Assembly: GCF_028368975.1 (NCBI RefSeq)
Contig: NZ_JAQNDM010000002.1
Coordinates: forward strand, 5,016,425-5,080,424
Direction: 5' to 3'
Length of the DNA stretch: 64,000 bases
Source of the DNA: Stigmatella ashevillena
Lineage (GTDB): Bacteria > Myxococcota > Myxococcia > Myxococcales > Myxococcaceae
The translations under genes were made by a program, and so were the position numbers. The notes beneath the pieces were generated by a model. It made no database searches, was not told the DNA's origin, and saw only the letters and a program-made list of their open reading frames with translations. Below, in pieces: positions 8,872-17,205 of this stretch. Every line of letters starts with the position of its first letter. Position 1 is the stretch's first letter.

Positions 8872-10395
8872 TTAGGGATGCTCGGAAGTCGGAAAGCGAT
8901 GGGCAGGAAAGGACGGCAGGTAACAAGCCCCCTTCCAGTCATAAGCCTCCTCTTTACACGGCTGATTGGCGTCGCGAAGGGCGTACCAGCACCCTCCTCG
9001 GATCTCGACCTCGCCGTTCCGGTTGCACGGCGGCCGACGCTGCCCCAGAAAGGGCCGCTCGGGAATCGGCAGGCCCAGGCCGGGCCTCAGGCGGGAGGCC
9101 TCCATGGGGGCCGCGAATGCCACAGGGGCCGTCGCCGCACTGTCCCCCATCGCCGTCACCCCTCCGTCCCGGCTCTCTCCATCCCACTCCACCCACACCC
9201 CCTCCGACACCTCCGGCCTCCACTGCCTCGTCATCAGCCCGCTCACCATCGGCACCAACAGCAGCAGCACCACCACCGCCGCCACACTTCCCACCCACGC
9301 CCCATCCAGCGCCTGCGGCCACCCGCTCGCCTCCACCGGCCTCTCCCCCTCCTCGAACAGCGCCACAGGCGCTGGCGTCGGCGCGGCGCGATGCACCTCC
9401 CACACACTCCCCTCGCTCCTCCTCGCCCACTCCGGCACCCCCGACTCCTTCACCCCCAACGCTCGGTCCGCTCCAGGCCCCGCACTCTGCGCCGCTTCCT
9501 CCAGCGCCTGCGCCGCTCCCCTCGCACTTCCCTTGAACCGCTCCATCGCCGACACCGCGCACAACTGCAGCACCAGCGCGTCCAACTCCGGACTCACCCT
9601 CGGGTTGAGCGCACTCGGCGGCCTCGGCCCGGGCCCCTCCTGCCTCCACACCTCCGCCCCTTCCCCCTCGGGCTCCGTCGGCGGTGGGTACTCCCCCGTC
9701 ACCATCCGGTACGCCGTGATTCCCAACGCGAACAAGTCATCGCACGCGCTCGCCTCGTACCTCGCCGTCGGGTGCCTCCAGAACAGCTCCTGGAACGCCC
9801 ACGCCTCGGGACTCCGGTACGCGGGCGTCCCCGGCGGCAGTACCTGCCACGTCAACGTCGCCGCTCCTCGGTAGTCCCCTGCCCCATAGTCCATCAGGTA
9901 CGGGTGCCCCTCCCCCCCCTGCACCAACACGTTGTCCCCCTTCACGTCTCGGTGCACACCTCCCGCCTCGTGCGTGTCCCCCAACGCCTGCGCCACTCGC
10001 GCCAGCACCCTCAACGCCTGTCTCGAGGACGCCTGGTGGCTCACCGTCCATTCGTACAGGGGCATCCCCTCCACCCACTGCATCACAAGGTACGGGAACA
10101 CTCCTCGGCGGTGCTGCCACAAACCCTGCCCGTGCAGCACCGGCACATACGCCGAACGGATTCGCGTCAGCAGCGACGCCTCCCGCTCAAAGCGCTCATC
10201 CCCCACGTGCAGCGCCAACTTCAGCGCGTACGCTCCCTCCTCACCCTCCTTCTCTACTCGGTACACCGTCCCGGATGTGCCTCGCCCTCTCCACCCCGTC
10301 ACTCGCCATGGGCCTACCTTCGTCCCTATCGGCAGCGAGGCTGGATCCGGCTCCATCTCCGGCAGCGTCCTGTTCATGGGCATCCCTCTGCCCAT
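8872..10395 (-). CDS. Ser/Thr protein kinase, tandem copy 1 (downstream)
   Basis: A 507-aa Hanks-type membrane kinase. Gly loop GRGTSGTVY, Lys in YALKLAL, catalytic loop HRDVKGDN, Mg loop DYG (DFG variant), TPAYRSPEA as APE. A single membrane span at ~370-391 (VAAVVVLLLLVPMVSGL) leaves a ~100-aa extracytoplasmic tail with four cysteines (PPC, GGCWY, PCKEE, GACY). It is almost identical to the next kinase (10478-12016) except for the last ~60 residues, where 17 of 60 differ, and a 5-residue WEGEG deletion. Starts at ATG 10395, 10383 or 10377 are possible; the last has AGAGGG 6 nt upstream. It is followed after 6 nt by the amylase-like gene. The tail is the likely sensor; its ligand is unknown. 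Confidence 0.93.
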   Translation of the reverse strand: MGRGMPMNRTLPEMEPDPASLPIGTKVGPWRVTGWRGRGTSGTVYRVEKEGEEGAYALKLALHVGDERFEREASLLTRIRSAYVPVLHGQGLWQHRRGVFPYLVMQWVEGMPLYEWTVSHQASSRQALRVLARVAQALGDTHEAGGVHRDVKGDNVLVQGGEGHPYLMDYGAGDYRGAATLTWQVLPPGTPAYRSPEAWAFQELFWRHPTARYEASACDDLFALGITAYRMVTGEYPPPTEPEGEGAEVWRQEGPGPRPPSALNPRVSPELDALVLQLCAVSAMERFKGSARGAAQALEEAAQSAGPGADRALGVKESGVPEWARRSEGSVWEVHRAAPTPAPVALFEEGERPVEASGWPQALDGAWVGSVAAVVVLLLLVPMVSGLMTRQWRPEVSEGVWVEWDGESRDGGVTAMGDSAATAPVAFAAPMEASRLRPGLGLPIPERPFLGQRRPPCNRNGEVEIRGGCWYALRDANQPCKEEAYDWKGACYLPSFPAHRFPTSEHP

Positions 10396-10443
10396 ACACC
10401 CTACTCCATGGGTGGACCTCGTGCACCCAGCCCATCAAGTCCC
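9080..10443. repeat. Tandem direct repeat, copy 1 (kinase body plus leader)
   Basis: Nearly identical to 10686-12064 with about ten scattered mismatches and one 15-bp indel (absent here). It spans the kinase coding region except the last 208 nt, and 48 bp upstream of the first start codon. Outside the repeat the two copies diverge sharply at both ends. Confidence 0.95.
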
Positions 10444-10477
10444 GTCGACCATTCCCGTCTCGGGCCCTGGGAGGAGA

Positions 10478-12016
10478 TCAAGGCTGCCCGGAGGTCGGCG
10501 TGCGATGGGCATGGAAGGAGGGCACGTAACAGGCCCCCTTCCAATCGTAGGCGTCCTCCTTGCACGGAGACCTGACACGAGCCAGTTCGTACCAACACCC
10601 GCCTCGGATCTCCGCCTCGCCACTCCGGTAACACGGCGGTTTGCGCTGACCTGGAAAGGGCATCTCGGGAATGGGAAGCCCCAAGCCGGGCCTCAGGCGG
10701 GAGGCCTCCATGGGGGCCGCGAATGCCACAGGGGCCGTCGCCGCACTGTCCCCCATCGCCGTCACCCCTCCGTCCCGGCTCTCTCCATCCCACTCCACCC
10801 ACACCCCCTCCGACACCTCCGGCCTCCACTGCCTCGTCATCAGCCCGCTCACCATCGGCACCAACAGCAGCAGCACCACCACCGCCGCCACACTTCCCAC
10901 CCACGCCCCATCCAGCGCCTGCGGCCACCCGCTCGCCTCCACCGGCCTCTCCCCCTCCCACCCCTCCCCCTCCTCGAACAACACCACAGGCGCTGGCGTC
11001 GGCGCGGCGCGATGCACCTCCCACACACTCCCCTCGCTCCTCCTCGCCCACTCCGGCACCCCCGACTCCTTCACCCCCAACGCTCGGTCCGCTCCAGGCC
11101 CCGCACTCTGCGCCGCTTCCTCCAACGCCTGCGCCGCCCCCCTCGCACTTCCCTTGAACCGCTCCATCGCCGACACCGCGCACAACTGCAGCACCAGCGC
11201 GTCCAACTCCGGACTCACCCTCGGGTTGAGCGCACTCGGCGGCCTCGGCCCGGGCCCCTCCTGCCTCCACACCTCCGCACCCTCCCCCTCCGGCTCCGTC
11301 GGCGGTGGGTACTCCCCCGTCACCATCCGGTACGCCGTGATTCCCAACGCGAACAAGTCATCGCACGCGCTCGCCTCGTACCTCGCCGTCGGGTGCCTCC
11401 AGAACAGCTCCTGGAACGCCCACGCCTCGGGACTCCGGTACGCGGGCGTCCCCGGCGGCAGTACCTGCCACGTCAACGTCGCCGCTCCTCGGTAGTCCCC
11501 TGCCCCATAGTCCATCAGGTACGGGTGCCCCTCCCCCCCCTGCACCAACACGTTGTCCCCCTTCACGTCTCGGTGCACACCTCCCGCCTCGTGCGTGTCC
11601 CCCAACGCCTGCGCCACTCGCGCCAGCACCCTCAACGCCTGTCTCGAGGACGCCTGGTGGCTCACCGTCCATTCGTACAGGGGCATCCCCTCCACCCACT
11701 GCATCACAAGGTACGGGAACACTCCTCGGCGGTGCTGCCACAAACCCTGCCCGTGCAGCACCGGCACATACGCCGAACGGATTCGCGTCAGCAGCGACGC
11801 CTCCCGCTCAAAGCGCTCATCCCCCACGTGCAGCGCCAACTTCAGCGCGTACGCTCCCTCCTCACCCTCCTTCTCTACTCGGTACACCGTCCCGGATGTG
11901 CCTCGCCCTCTCCACCCCGTCACTCGCCATGGGCCTACCTTCGTCCCTATCGGCAGCGAGGCTGGATCCGGCTCCATCTCCGGCAGCGTCCTGTTCATGG
12001 GCATCCCTCTGCCCAT
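10478..12016 (-). CDS. Ser/Thr protein kinase, tandem copy 2 (upstream)
   Basis: A 512-aa paralogue of the kinase at 8872-10395 with the same layout: glycine loop, HRDVKGDN, DYG, one membrane span at ~375-396 and a cysteine-containing tail. Over about 445 residues I find one substitution and the extra WEGEG. The tail (PPCYRSGEAEIRGGCWYEL...) is clearly different, which suggests the two kinases sense different things through the same catalytic machinery. ATG 12016 has GGAG 8 nt upstream; ATG 11998 has AGAGGG at a good distance too. It lies 64 nt downstream of the MMPL gene and 82 nt upstream of kinase copy 1, so one transcript is plausible. Confidence 0.93.
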   Translation of the reverse strand: MGRGMPMNRTLPEMEPDPASLPIGTKVGPWRVTGWRGRGTSGTVYRVEKEGEEGAYALKLALHVGDERFEREASLLTRIRSAYVPVLHGQGLWQHRRGVFPYLVMQWVEGMPLYEWTVSHQASSRQALRVLARVAQALGDTHEAGGVHRDVKGDNVLVQGGEGHPYLMDYGAGDYRGAATLTWQVLPPGTPAYRSPEAWAFQELFWRHPTARYEASACDDLFALGITAYRMVTGEYPPPTEPEGEGAEVWRQEGPGPRPPSALNPRVSPELDALVLQLCAVSAMERFKGSARGAAQALEEAAQSAGPGADRALGVKESGVPEWARRSEGSVWEVHRAAPTPAPVVLFEEGEGWEGERPVEASGWPQALDGAWVGSVAAVVVLLLLVPMVSGLMTRQWRPEVSEGVWVEWDGESRDGGVTAMGDSAATAPVAFAAPMEASRLRPGLGLPIPEMPFPGQRKPPCYRSGEAEIRGGCWYELARVRSPCKEDAYDWKGACYVPSFHAHRTPTSGQP

Positions 12017-12064
12017 ACACCCTACTCCATGGGTGGACCTCGTGCACCCAGCCCATCAAGTCCC
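10686..12064. repeat. Tandem direct repeat, copy 2 (kinase body plus leader)
   Basis: Partner of 9080-10443. It carries a 15-bp insertion relative to copy 1 within the juxtamembrane linker, which shifts the offset between the copies from 1606 to 1621. The tail segments outside the repeat (8872-9079 and 10478-10685) have equal length but are diverged. Confidence 0.95.
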
Positions 12065-12080
12065 CCCCCAGGACGGGCCG

Positions 12081-14564
12081 CTACCCGCGGCCGGCGGCGC
12101 TCTCTTCGGCGGGCGTGGCGGCCTCATCCACCACGTGGTGCTTGCGCCGCCAGCGCTCCACCAGCAGCAGGAACGCCGGGAAGCCCACCAGGACGATGAG
12201 GATGTTCACCCCGAAGCCCAGGTTCGCCAGGGTGCCGATGGAGTTGAGCCCCGGGTGCCGTGCGAGGATGAGGGCCAGGAAGCCGATGGCGCTCGTCAGC
12301 AGACCGCCAGTGATAGCGCGGCCCGTCTCCGCGTACACGGTGATGAAATCGCTGTCCGGCTCGCCCAGGCGCTGCACCAGGTGCACGCCGGCGTCCACCG
12401 TGGTGCCCACCAGCACCGGCAGGACCACCAAGTTCAGGTAGTTGAACTGCAAGTCCAGCAGCGCCATCAGCCCCACCAGCCCCGCCACGGACACCAACGT
12501 GGGCATCATGCAGATGAGCGCCGTGCGCAGTCGCCCCAGCGTCAACCACATGGCCAGGAGCACCGACAGCACCGCGGCCCCCAGAATCTCCGGCCCGTCA
12601 TGCGCCACCATGTCCAGGATGTCCGCGAGGATGAGCGACTCGCCCGTGGCCGAGACCTTGGAGCCATCCGGCATCTGCATGCCCCGGACTTCCTTGGCGA
12701 AGCGCCGCGTCCCCGCCCCGTCCGCCAGGTTCACCGCCGCGTACACGAGCACCACGCCGCCCGAGTCCCCATTCATTCCCTCGAATTGCCGGCGCACCGC
12801 CTCGGGCAGCGTCTCGCGCTGGAAGGGCTTGGCACTCGACATCTTCAGGGCGCGCTCCACGTTGGGCCGCACATCCTCGGGCAACCGCTGCGGGTCCAGC
12901 CGCTCCAACCGCTGGTGGATGGCCTGGAGAATGACCTGCTTCTCCTGCTGACGCTCGGGCACCAGATCCGCCACCGAGCCCACGAAGTCGATGGTGGAGT
13001 TCTTGCCCTGCTTCTCCTTGCGCGCCTGGAGCTCGCGCACCACCTCGCGCTCCATCGCCTGGGTGTCGGTGAGCACCACCACCGGTGACTGCGAGTAGCC
13101 GAGGATCTTGTCCATGCGCCGGTCCAACCGCACCGACGGCAGCGTCACGTCATCCAGCTTCGTCGAGTCGTAGTTGAAGCTGACGCGCCACGCTTGGCTG
13201 ATGAGCGCCACCATGCCCACGCCCACGACGATGGCCACCGTGCGGTAGTGCTGGGGCAGCCAGCGCGCCAGCAGCGCCAGCGGTCCAGCCGAGGCCTCGT
13301 GCACACTGGGCTTCCACCCCAAGCGCGAGGCCAGTCCCAGCATCGCCGGGAGGATGAGCACGTACGAGACGATGCTCAGAACCATGCCGATCGCCGCGAT
13401 GACACCGAACTCCCGGAAGGCGATGAACTCGGAGATGGAGAGGCTCAGGAAGGTGAGCGCGGCCACTACCGCCGCGATGAGCGCCGAGAAGCCCGTGTGG
13501 CGGAAGGACTCGCGCACGGCGGGCAGCGACTCCTGCCCTTCGGCGCGCAGCGTGGCATAGCGCCCGAGCAGGTGGATGCCGTGCTCCACGCCCAGGCCGC
13601 CCAGCACCGCGCCCAGGAAGCCGGTGAGCAGGTTCACCTGTCCGTAGACGGCGCCCACGAAGCCGTAGGTCCACGAGAGGCTGGCCACCACGGGCGTCAT
13701 CGTGAAGGCCACGCTCCACGCGCTGCGGAAGTGGAAGGCCAGGTACAGGATGAGCAGCACCAGCGCGATGCCGGAGGCCCGCCCCAAATCGCCCGTGATG
13801 ATCTTCTGCTGGTCGATCTTCTTCTTGTAGTTACCCGTGATGGCCGTGGTGAAGCCGGGCCCGTACTTGGACAGGTCCTGCTGGGCCAGGAACTCCTCCA
13901 CCTGTCCCACCACCTTCTTGGCGTAGTTCAGGTCCGCCGAGCTGCCCCTGGGCTTGAGCAGCAACACCACCATCCGCTCCTGGGGATCCAGGTAGTACAG
14001 GTCCCCCTCGCCCGACAGGCGCTGGCTGGCGCCGCCCGTGTACTTCTGCTCGATGTCGGAGAAGTCGATGGTGGGGGGCGGATCCTCGTCCAGCCGGACA
14101 AAGAGCGGGTTGGCCTGCTGCTTCTCCCAGAGAATGCGCGCGTCGATGCGCTCCTGGATCATCTTCAGGTCCGGCACATCCACGTAATAGAGGGCGTGCT
14201 CCTCGAAGAAGGGGCGGGGCCGCTGATAGTTGACGTAGCGGACCTCGGAGAGCTGCGCGAGCCGGGGCGCCATGTCGTCGGCGAAGCGCTTGAGGGCCTC
14301 GGGCTCCGCGCCCAACCCCGCCACCACCACGTTGCCCTGGCCGCCGAAGCGCTGGCGCAGCTTCTCCAGGTCCTGCACGCTGGAGAAGGAGCGGGGCAGC
14401 AGCGCCGTCAGGTCCGCGTTGAGCGTCAGCTTGCCCGTGAAGTAGGAGCCCACTGCCACCAGCACCGCGGCCAGCAGCAGGGCCTGCCAGGGCTTGCGGT
14501 GGTTCCGCGCGGCGAGGGCGCCAATCGCCGTCTCGAACCGCTCACTCAGCCGCTTGTCACTCAT
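12081..14564 (-). CDS. MMPL/RND-superfamily transporter
   Basis: An 827-aa inner-membrane RND protein of the MMPL/HpnN type, which move lipids or other hydrophobic compounds using proton motive force. It has an N-terminal span (WQALLLAAVLVAVGSYF), a large periplasmic loop, five clustered spans (IALVLLILYLAFHF, GFLGAVLGGLGVEHGIHLLG, ALTFLSLSISEFIAF), a second loop and a second five-span block (VVLPVLVGTTVDAGVHL). GVEHGIHLL and TTVDAGVHL are the usual TM4/TM10 motifs. I chose ATG 14564 (MSDKRLSERF) over upstream codons because homologous sequence starts there. Its paralogue is at 18499-21009. It is divergent from the phosphatase-superfamily gene. The cargo is unknown. Confidence 0.9.
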   Translation of the reverse strand: MSDKRLSERFETAIGALAARNHRKPWQALLLAAVLVAVGSYFTGKLTLNADLTALLPRSFSSVQDLEKLRQRFGGQGNVVVAGLGAEPEALKRFADDMAPRLAQLSEVRYVNYQRPRPFFEEHALYYVDVPDLKMIQERIDARILWEKQQANPLFVRLDEDPPPTIDFSDIEQKYTGGASQRLSGEGDLYYLDPQERMVVLLLKPRGSSADLNYAKKVVGQVEEFLAQQDLSKYGPGFTTAITGNYKKKIDQQKIITGDLGRASGIALVLLILYLAFHFRSAWSVAFTMTPVVASLSWTYGFVGAVYGQVNLLTGFLGAVLGGLGVEHGIHLLGRYATLRAEGQESLPAVRESFRHTGFSALIAAVVAALTFLSLSISEFIAFREFGVIAAIGMVLSIVSYVLILPAMLGLASRLGWKPSVHEASAGPLALLARWLPQHYRTVAIVVGVGMVALISQAWRVSFNYDSTKLDDVTLPSVRLDRRMDKILGYSQSPVVVLTDTQAMEREVVRELQARKEKQGKNSTIDFVGSVADLVPERQQEKQVILQAIHQRLERLDPQRLPEDVRPNVERALKMSSAKPFQRETLPEAVRRQFEGMNGDSGGVVLVYAAVNLADGAGTRRFAKEVRGMQMPDGSKVSATGESLILADILDMVAHDGPEILGAAVLSVLLAMWLTLGRLRTALICMMPTLVSVAGLVGLMALLDLQFNYLNLVVLPVLVGTTVDAGVHLVQRLGEPDSDFITVYAETGRAITGGLLTSAIGFLALILARHPGLNSIGTLANLGFGVNILIVLVGFPAFLLLVERWRRKHHVVDEAATPAEESAAGRG

Positions 14565-14735
14565 GAAGTCCGCTCTTTTGTTCAAAAATGTGCAGTGAAA
14601 GCCCCCCAACATGTCCAGGCGCCCCGCGGGAGTCAACGAAACCCACACGGAGAGCAAGGAGGGGGCGGAGCCCTTGGCGGGCCGTCGTCGTCACCCTGAC
14701 ATATCCTCCAACGGCGTGCTTTGTTCCGTGCCCAC

Positions 14736-16424
14736 ATGAAGAAGCCACGCCGCTGGCTCCGGTTCAGCCTGCTTGCCGGACTCGTGCTCCTGGGAGTCAC
14801 CTACATGCTGCGCCCCCCTCCCCCCCGGGGCCGTCCCGCCGATCCGCCCTACCTGACCTTCTTCCTGGTGGATGGGCTGTCGCAGGAAGTGTTCCAGCGG
14901 GAGCTGGCGGCCGGGAACCTGCCCCACATCGCCCAGCTCCAGGCGGAGGGCCTCTACGTGGAGGACGGCATCGCGGCCTTCCCCAGCATGACGGGCTACG
15001 GCTTCTACCCCTTTCTCACCGGCCGGGACGCGGTGCACAGCGGAGTGCTGGGGCTGCGCTGGTTCCGCCGCGAGGCCCAGGAGGGCAACTTCCGCAACTA
15101 CGTGGGGCGGACCAACGTGGAGATGAACCGGGACATGTCGCCCGAGCCCCGCACGCTCTTCGAGTGTTTTCCGGGGCAGCACAGCTTCTCGGTGAACAGC
15201 TACGCCAACCGGGGCGTGGTGCGGAACGAGATCCTCGGCTGGGCCTTCAGCATCGCCAAGTACCAGGAGCAGTACGCGGCGCTGCGCTTCCTTGCGGGCA
15301 CGCCCTGGCTGGGCCCCCGCTTCATGCCGAACTGGTTCGAGGCCGAGACGCAGACGGTGGAGCTGGCCATGAAGGACCTGGCCTTCCAGCCCAAGGTGCA
15401 GTGGCTCACCCTGGCCACGCCGGATGCCCGGCAGCACATCGCCGGCACGGACGAGACCTATGTGGCGCTGGTGCGGCACGCGGACAAGCTCATCGGCCGC
15501 TACCGCGAGGAGAGCCGGCGCCTGGGCCAAGAGGAGCACCGCGTCTACGCCATCATCTCGGACCACGGCGTCACGGACGTGAAGCACAACGTCGACTTGC
15601 GCAAGGCCCTGGGCGCCGCGGGGCTGAGTGCCTGGCGCGGCGAGGCCACCAACCTGAGCCGAACGCGGCTCGATGAGCCTGTCTCCACGTGGGCGGACAC
15701 CGACGTCGTCCTGGCGGTGAACGGCAACACGATGAACTACATCTACCTGCGGGCCGAAGGCGCCCAGGGCGCGGAGGCCTGGCGGAAGCGCGCCGCGCCG
15801 GGAGCGGCCTTCCAGCAGACACCCCACAAGGGGGGCTCCTCCGTGAACGTGGTGGAGGTGCTGCGTCAGGTGGACGGGGTGGAGCTGGTGGTGACGCGCG
15901 CGGACGCCTCGGGCGAGGTGCGCGTCTTCTCCCGAACGGGCGAGGGCCGCATCACCCCGCGCGACGGAGGGCTGGCATACGCTTGCGAAGGCGAGGATCC
16001 GCTGAACTACGCGCGGGACGAGGCCACCCGGCACTTGTGCGACGGCCAGCCGCGCGGCGCGCGCGAGTGGCTCCAGGCCACGCACACCACGGGCTTTCCG
16101 GACGCGGTGGTGCGGCTGCACCGGTTGATGAGTGCCCCGGACGTGGGAGACCTGGTGGTGACGGCGGCCCTCGGCTTCGATCTGGCGGCGGACTACGAGC
16201 TCATCGTGGGCAACTACCGCGGAGGCCACGGCGGCCTGAGGGCGGATCAGCTCCGCGTCCCGTATGTCCTCGCGGGGCCGGGCGTTCCCGCCGGCCAGCG
16301 CATGGCCACCGCACGGGCAGAAGACATCGGGGCGACGCTGATGCGCCTGGCAGGTTGCCCGCCTCCGCCCAACCAGGACGGCGAGGACCTGATGCCCAGC
16401 GTGGCGGGCCCCACCCCTCCCTGA
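14736..16424 (+). CDS. Alkaline-phosphatase-superfamily protein (type I phosphodiesterase-like)
   Basis: A 562-aa protein with an N-terminal signal/anchor (FSLLAGLVLLGVTYML) then an extracytoplasmic domain of the phosphodiesterase/nucleotide pyrophosphatase type. Metal-site motifs visible: FFLVDGLS near the start, FPSMTGYGFYPFLTG with the likely Ser/Thr nucleophile, LATPDARQHIAG, IISDHGVTD and GNYRGGHGG. Start at ATG 14736 is preferred to TTG 14721. It lies between two MMPL transporters and may process the phosphorylated or lipid substrate they move; this is inference. The last 41 nt of the gene, plus 3 nt downstream, are repeated at 18385-18428 (see the island), which shows that the second MMPL gene originally followed directly. 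Confidence 0.82.
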   Translation: MKKPRRWLRFSLLAGLVLLGVTYMLRPPPPRGRPADPPYLTFFLVDGLSQEVFQRELAAGNLPHIAQLQAEGLYVEDGIAAFPSMTGYGFYPFLTGRDAVHSGVLGLRWFRREAQEGNFRNYVGRTNVEMNRDMSPEPRTLFECFPGQHSFSVNSYANRGVVRNEILGWAFSIAKYQEQYAALRFLAGTPWLGPRFMPNWFEAETQTVELAMKDLAFQPKVQWLTLATPDARQHIAGTDETYVALVRHADKLIGRYREESRRLGQEEHRVYAIISDHGVTDVKHNVDLRKALGAAGLSAWRGEATNLSRTRLDEPVSTWADTDVVLAVNGNTMNYIYLRAEGAQGAEAWRKRAAPGAAFQQTPHKGGSSVNVVEVLRQVDGVELVVTRADASGEVRVFSRTGEGRITPRDGGLAYACEGEDPLNYARDEATRHLCDGQPRGAREWLQATHTTGFPDAVVRLHRLMSAPDVGDLVVTAALGFDLAADYELIVGNYRGGHGGLRADQLRVPYVLAGPGVPAGQRMATARAEDIGATLMRLAGCPPPPNQDGEDLMPSVAGPTPP

Positions 16425-16427
16425 AGG
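16384..16427. repeat. 44-bp direct repeat, left copy (3' end of phosphodiesterase gene)
   Basis: The last 41 nt of the phosphodiesterase-like gene including its stop, plus 3 nt. An identical copy lies at 18385-18428, on the far side of the toxin-immunity island. Confidence 0.95.
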
Positions 16428-16428
16428 T

Positions 16429-16471
16429 TGCTGTGTGGACTGGGCCGCTTCTTCGCGCGCAACCTGACGCT
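16429..16471 (+). pseudogene. Fragment of the MMPL transporter gene
   Basis: 43 bp matching 18611-18653, an internal piece of the downstream MMPL gene (encoding roughly LCGLGLFFARNLTL), with a single G/T mismatch. It joins the left phosphodiesterase repeat directly, as if 18429-18610 had been deleted in this copy. It ends one base before the last codon of the minus-strand partner gene at 16473. Confidence 0.9.
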
Positions 16472-16472
16472 T

Positions 16473-17159
16473 CTATGGCTGAATCTGGCTCACCCTCTCG
16501 TCTGGGAGCAGAAACGGAAAGAGGGTGTATCCCGTGCTGAATCGGACAACCCGAGCCCGTGTGCCAGCCAACGCCTTGGCACGTTCGAAGTCCATCGCCG
16601 CCGTCGACAGCACGATTGAGCAGCCAAGCGCGCCCCGCGCACATTGCTCAAGTCTGTGCTCAATTTCTTTCACCGTAGGGCTCGGTGTCAGATCGTCATC
16701 TTCCTCGTCATAGACCGAGAGCTGAAAACCGAGCACGGCGCACAACCGCAACTGCAATTCGTAAAGCTCATTCGCTGCCTCCTCCACCTCGAGGCGGTGC
16801 TGTTGCGCAGCCTTCGACTCCGCGTAACTCAGTGTCCACTTGCCGTTGGATGCTCGAAAGAGCCGGAAATCGACCTCCATCCAGTCTCCTCGACCCAATC
16901 TCCGAGCCAACATACTGGAGGAACAGTAGAGCCCCAGCCCCCACCATTGGGACGCCACTTTGGCAATATCGCCCCATTTCTCCACTTGTACTGGGTCAGA
17001 GGCCACATCAACAGTGGGCCACCCTTTGTACTCCACCAACCGAGTCACCTGCCCCTGGAAGCGAATTCCCATTTCATCGAGCAATCCCGCCAGCTTGTCC
17101 AGAATCAGAGGCAACGCATGCTGAGTCGTATCGAATCGCGCCAGGAATGAATAGCTCAT
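16473..17159 (-). CDS. Putative immunity protein of the island toxin
   Basis: A 228-aa soluble protein with no signal peptide or membrane span, acidic (a DEEDDD stretch near residue 165), with a helical central part. I do not recognise the family. It starts 46 bp after the stop of the putative toxin, same strand, and is preceded by a strong ribosome site (AAGGGG, about 6 nt before ATG 17159); the longer reading frame from 17255 lacks one. Order toxin-then-partner, size and horizontal context fit an immunity protein, but this rests on position only. Its stop codon lies at the very edge of the island. Confidence 0.6.
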   Translation of the reverse strand: MSYSFLARFDTTQHALPLILDKLAGLLDEMGIRFQGQVTRLVEYKGWPTVDVASDPVQVEKWGDIAKVASQWWGLGLYCSSSMLARRLGRGDWMEVDFRLFRASNGKWTLSYAESKAAQQHRLEVEEAANELYELQLRLCAVLGFQLSVYDEEDDDLTPSPTVKEIEHRLEQCARGALGCSIVLSTAAMDFERAKALAGTRARVVRFSTGYTLFPFLLPDERVSQIQP

Positions 17160-17205
17160 GTAGCCCCTTTCAAAAACACATCCATCGTCTTTTTTGTTCG
17201 GCGCA

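Noticed and set aside
7276-10575. A very long plus-strand open frame (over 1000 codons) rich in Arg, His and Pro.
   Set aside because: It is antisense to the amylase and kinase genes, has no domain, and arises from GC-rich third positions.
12081-12084. Possible frameshift between the kinase and MMPL genes.
   Set aside because: Both genes have proper ends and a 64-bp gap; nothing is broken.
9932-13088. Two long plus-strand frames opposite the second kinase and MMPL gene.
   Set aside because: Antisense shadows; the minus-strand kinase and transporter motifs are unambiguous.
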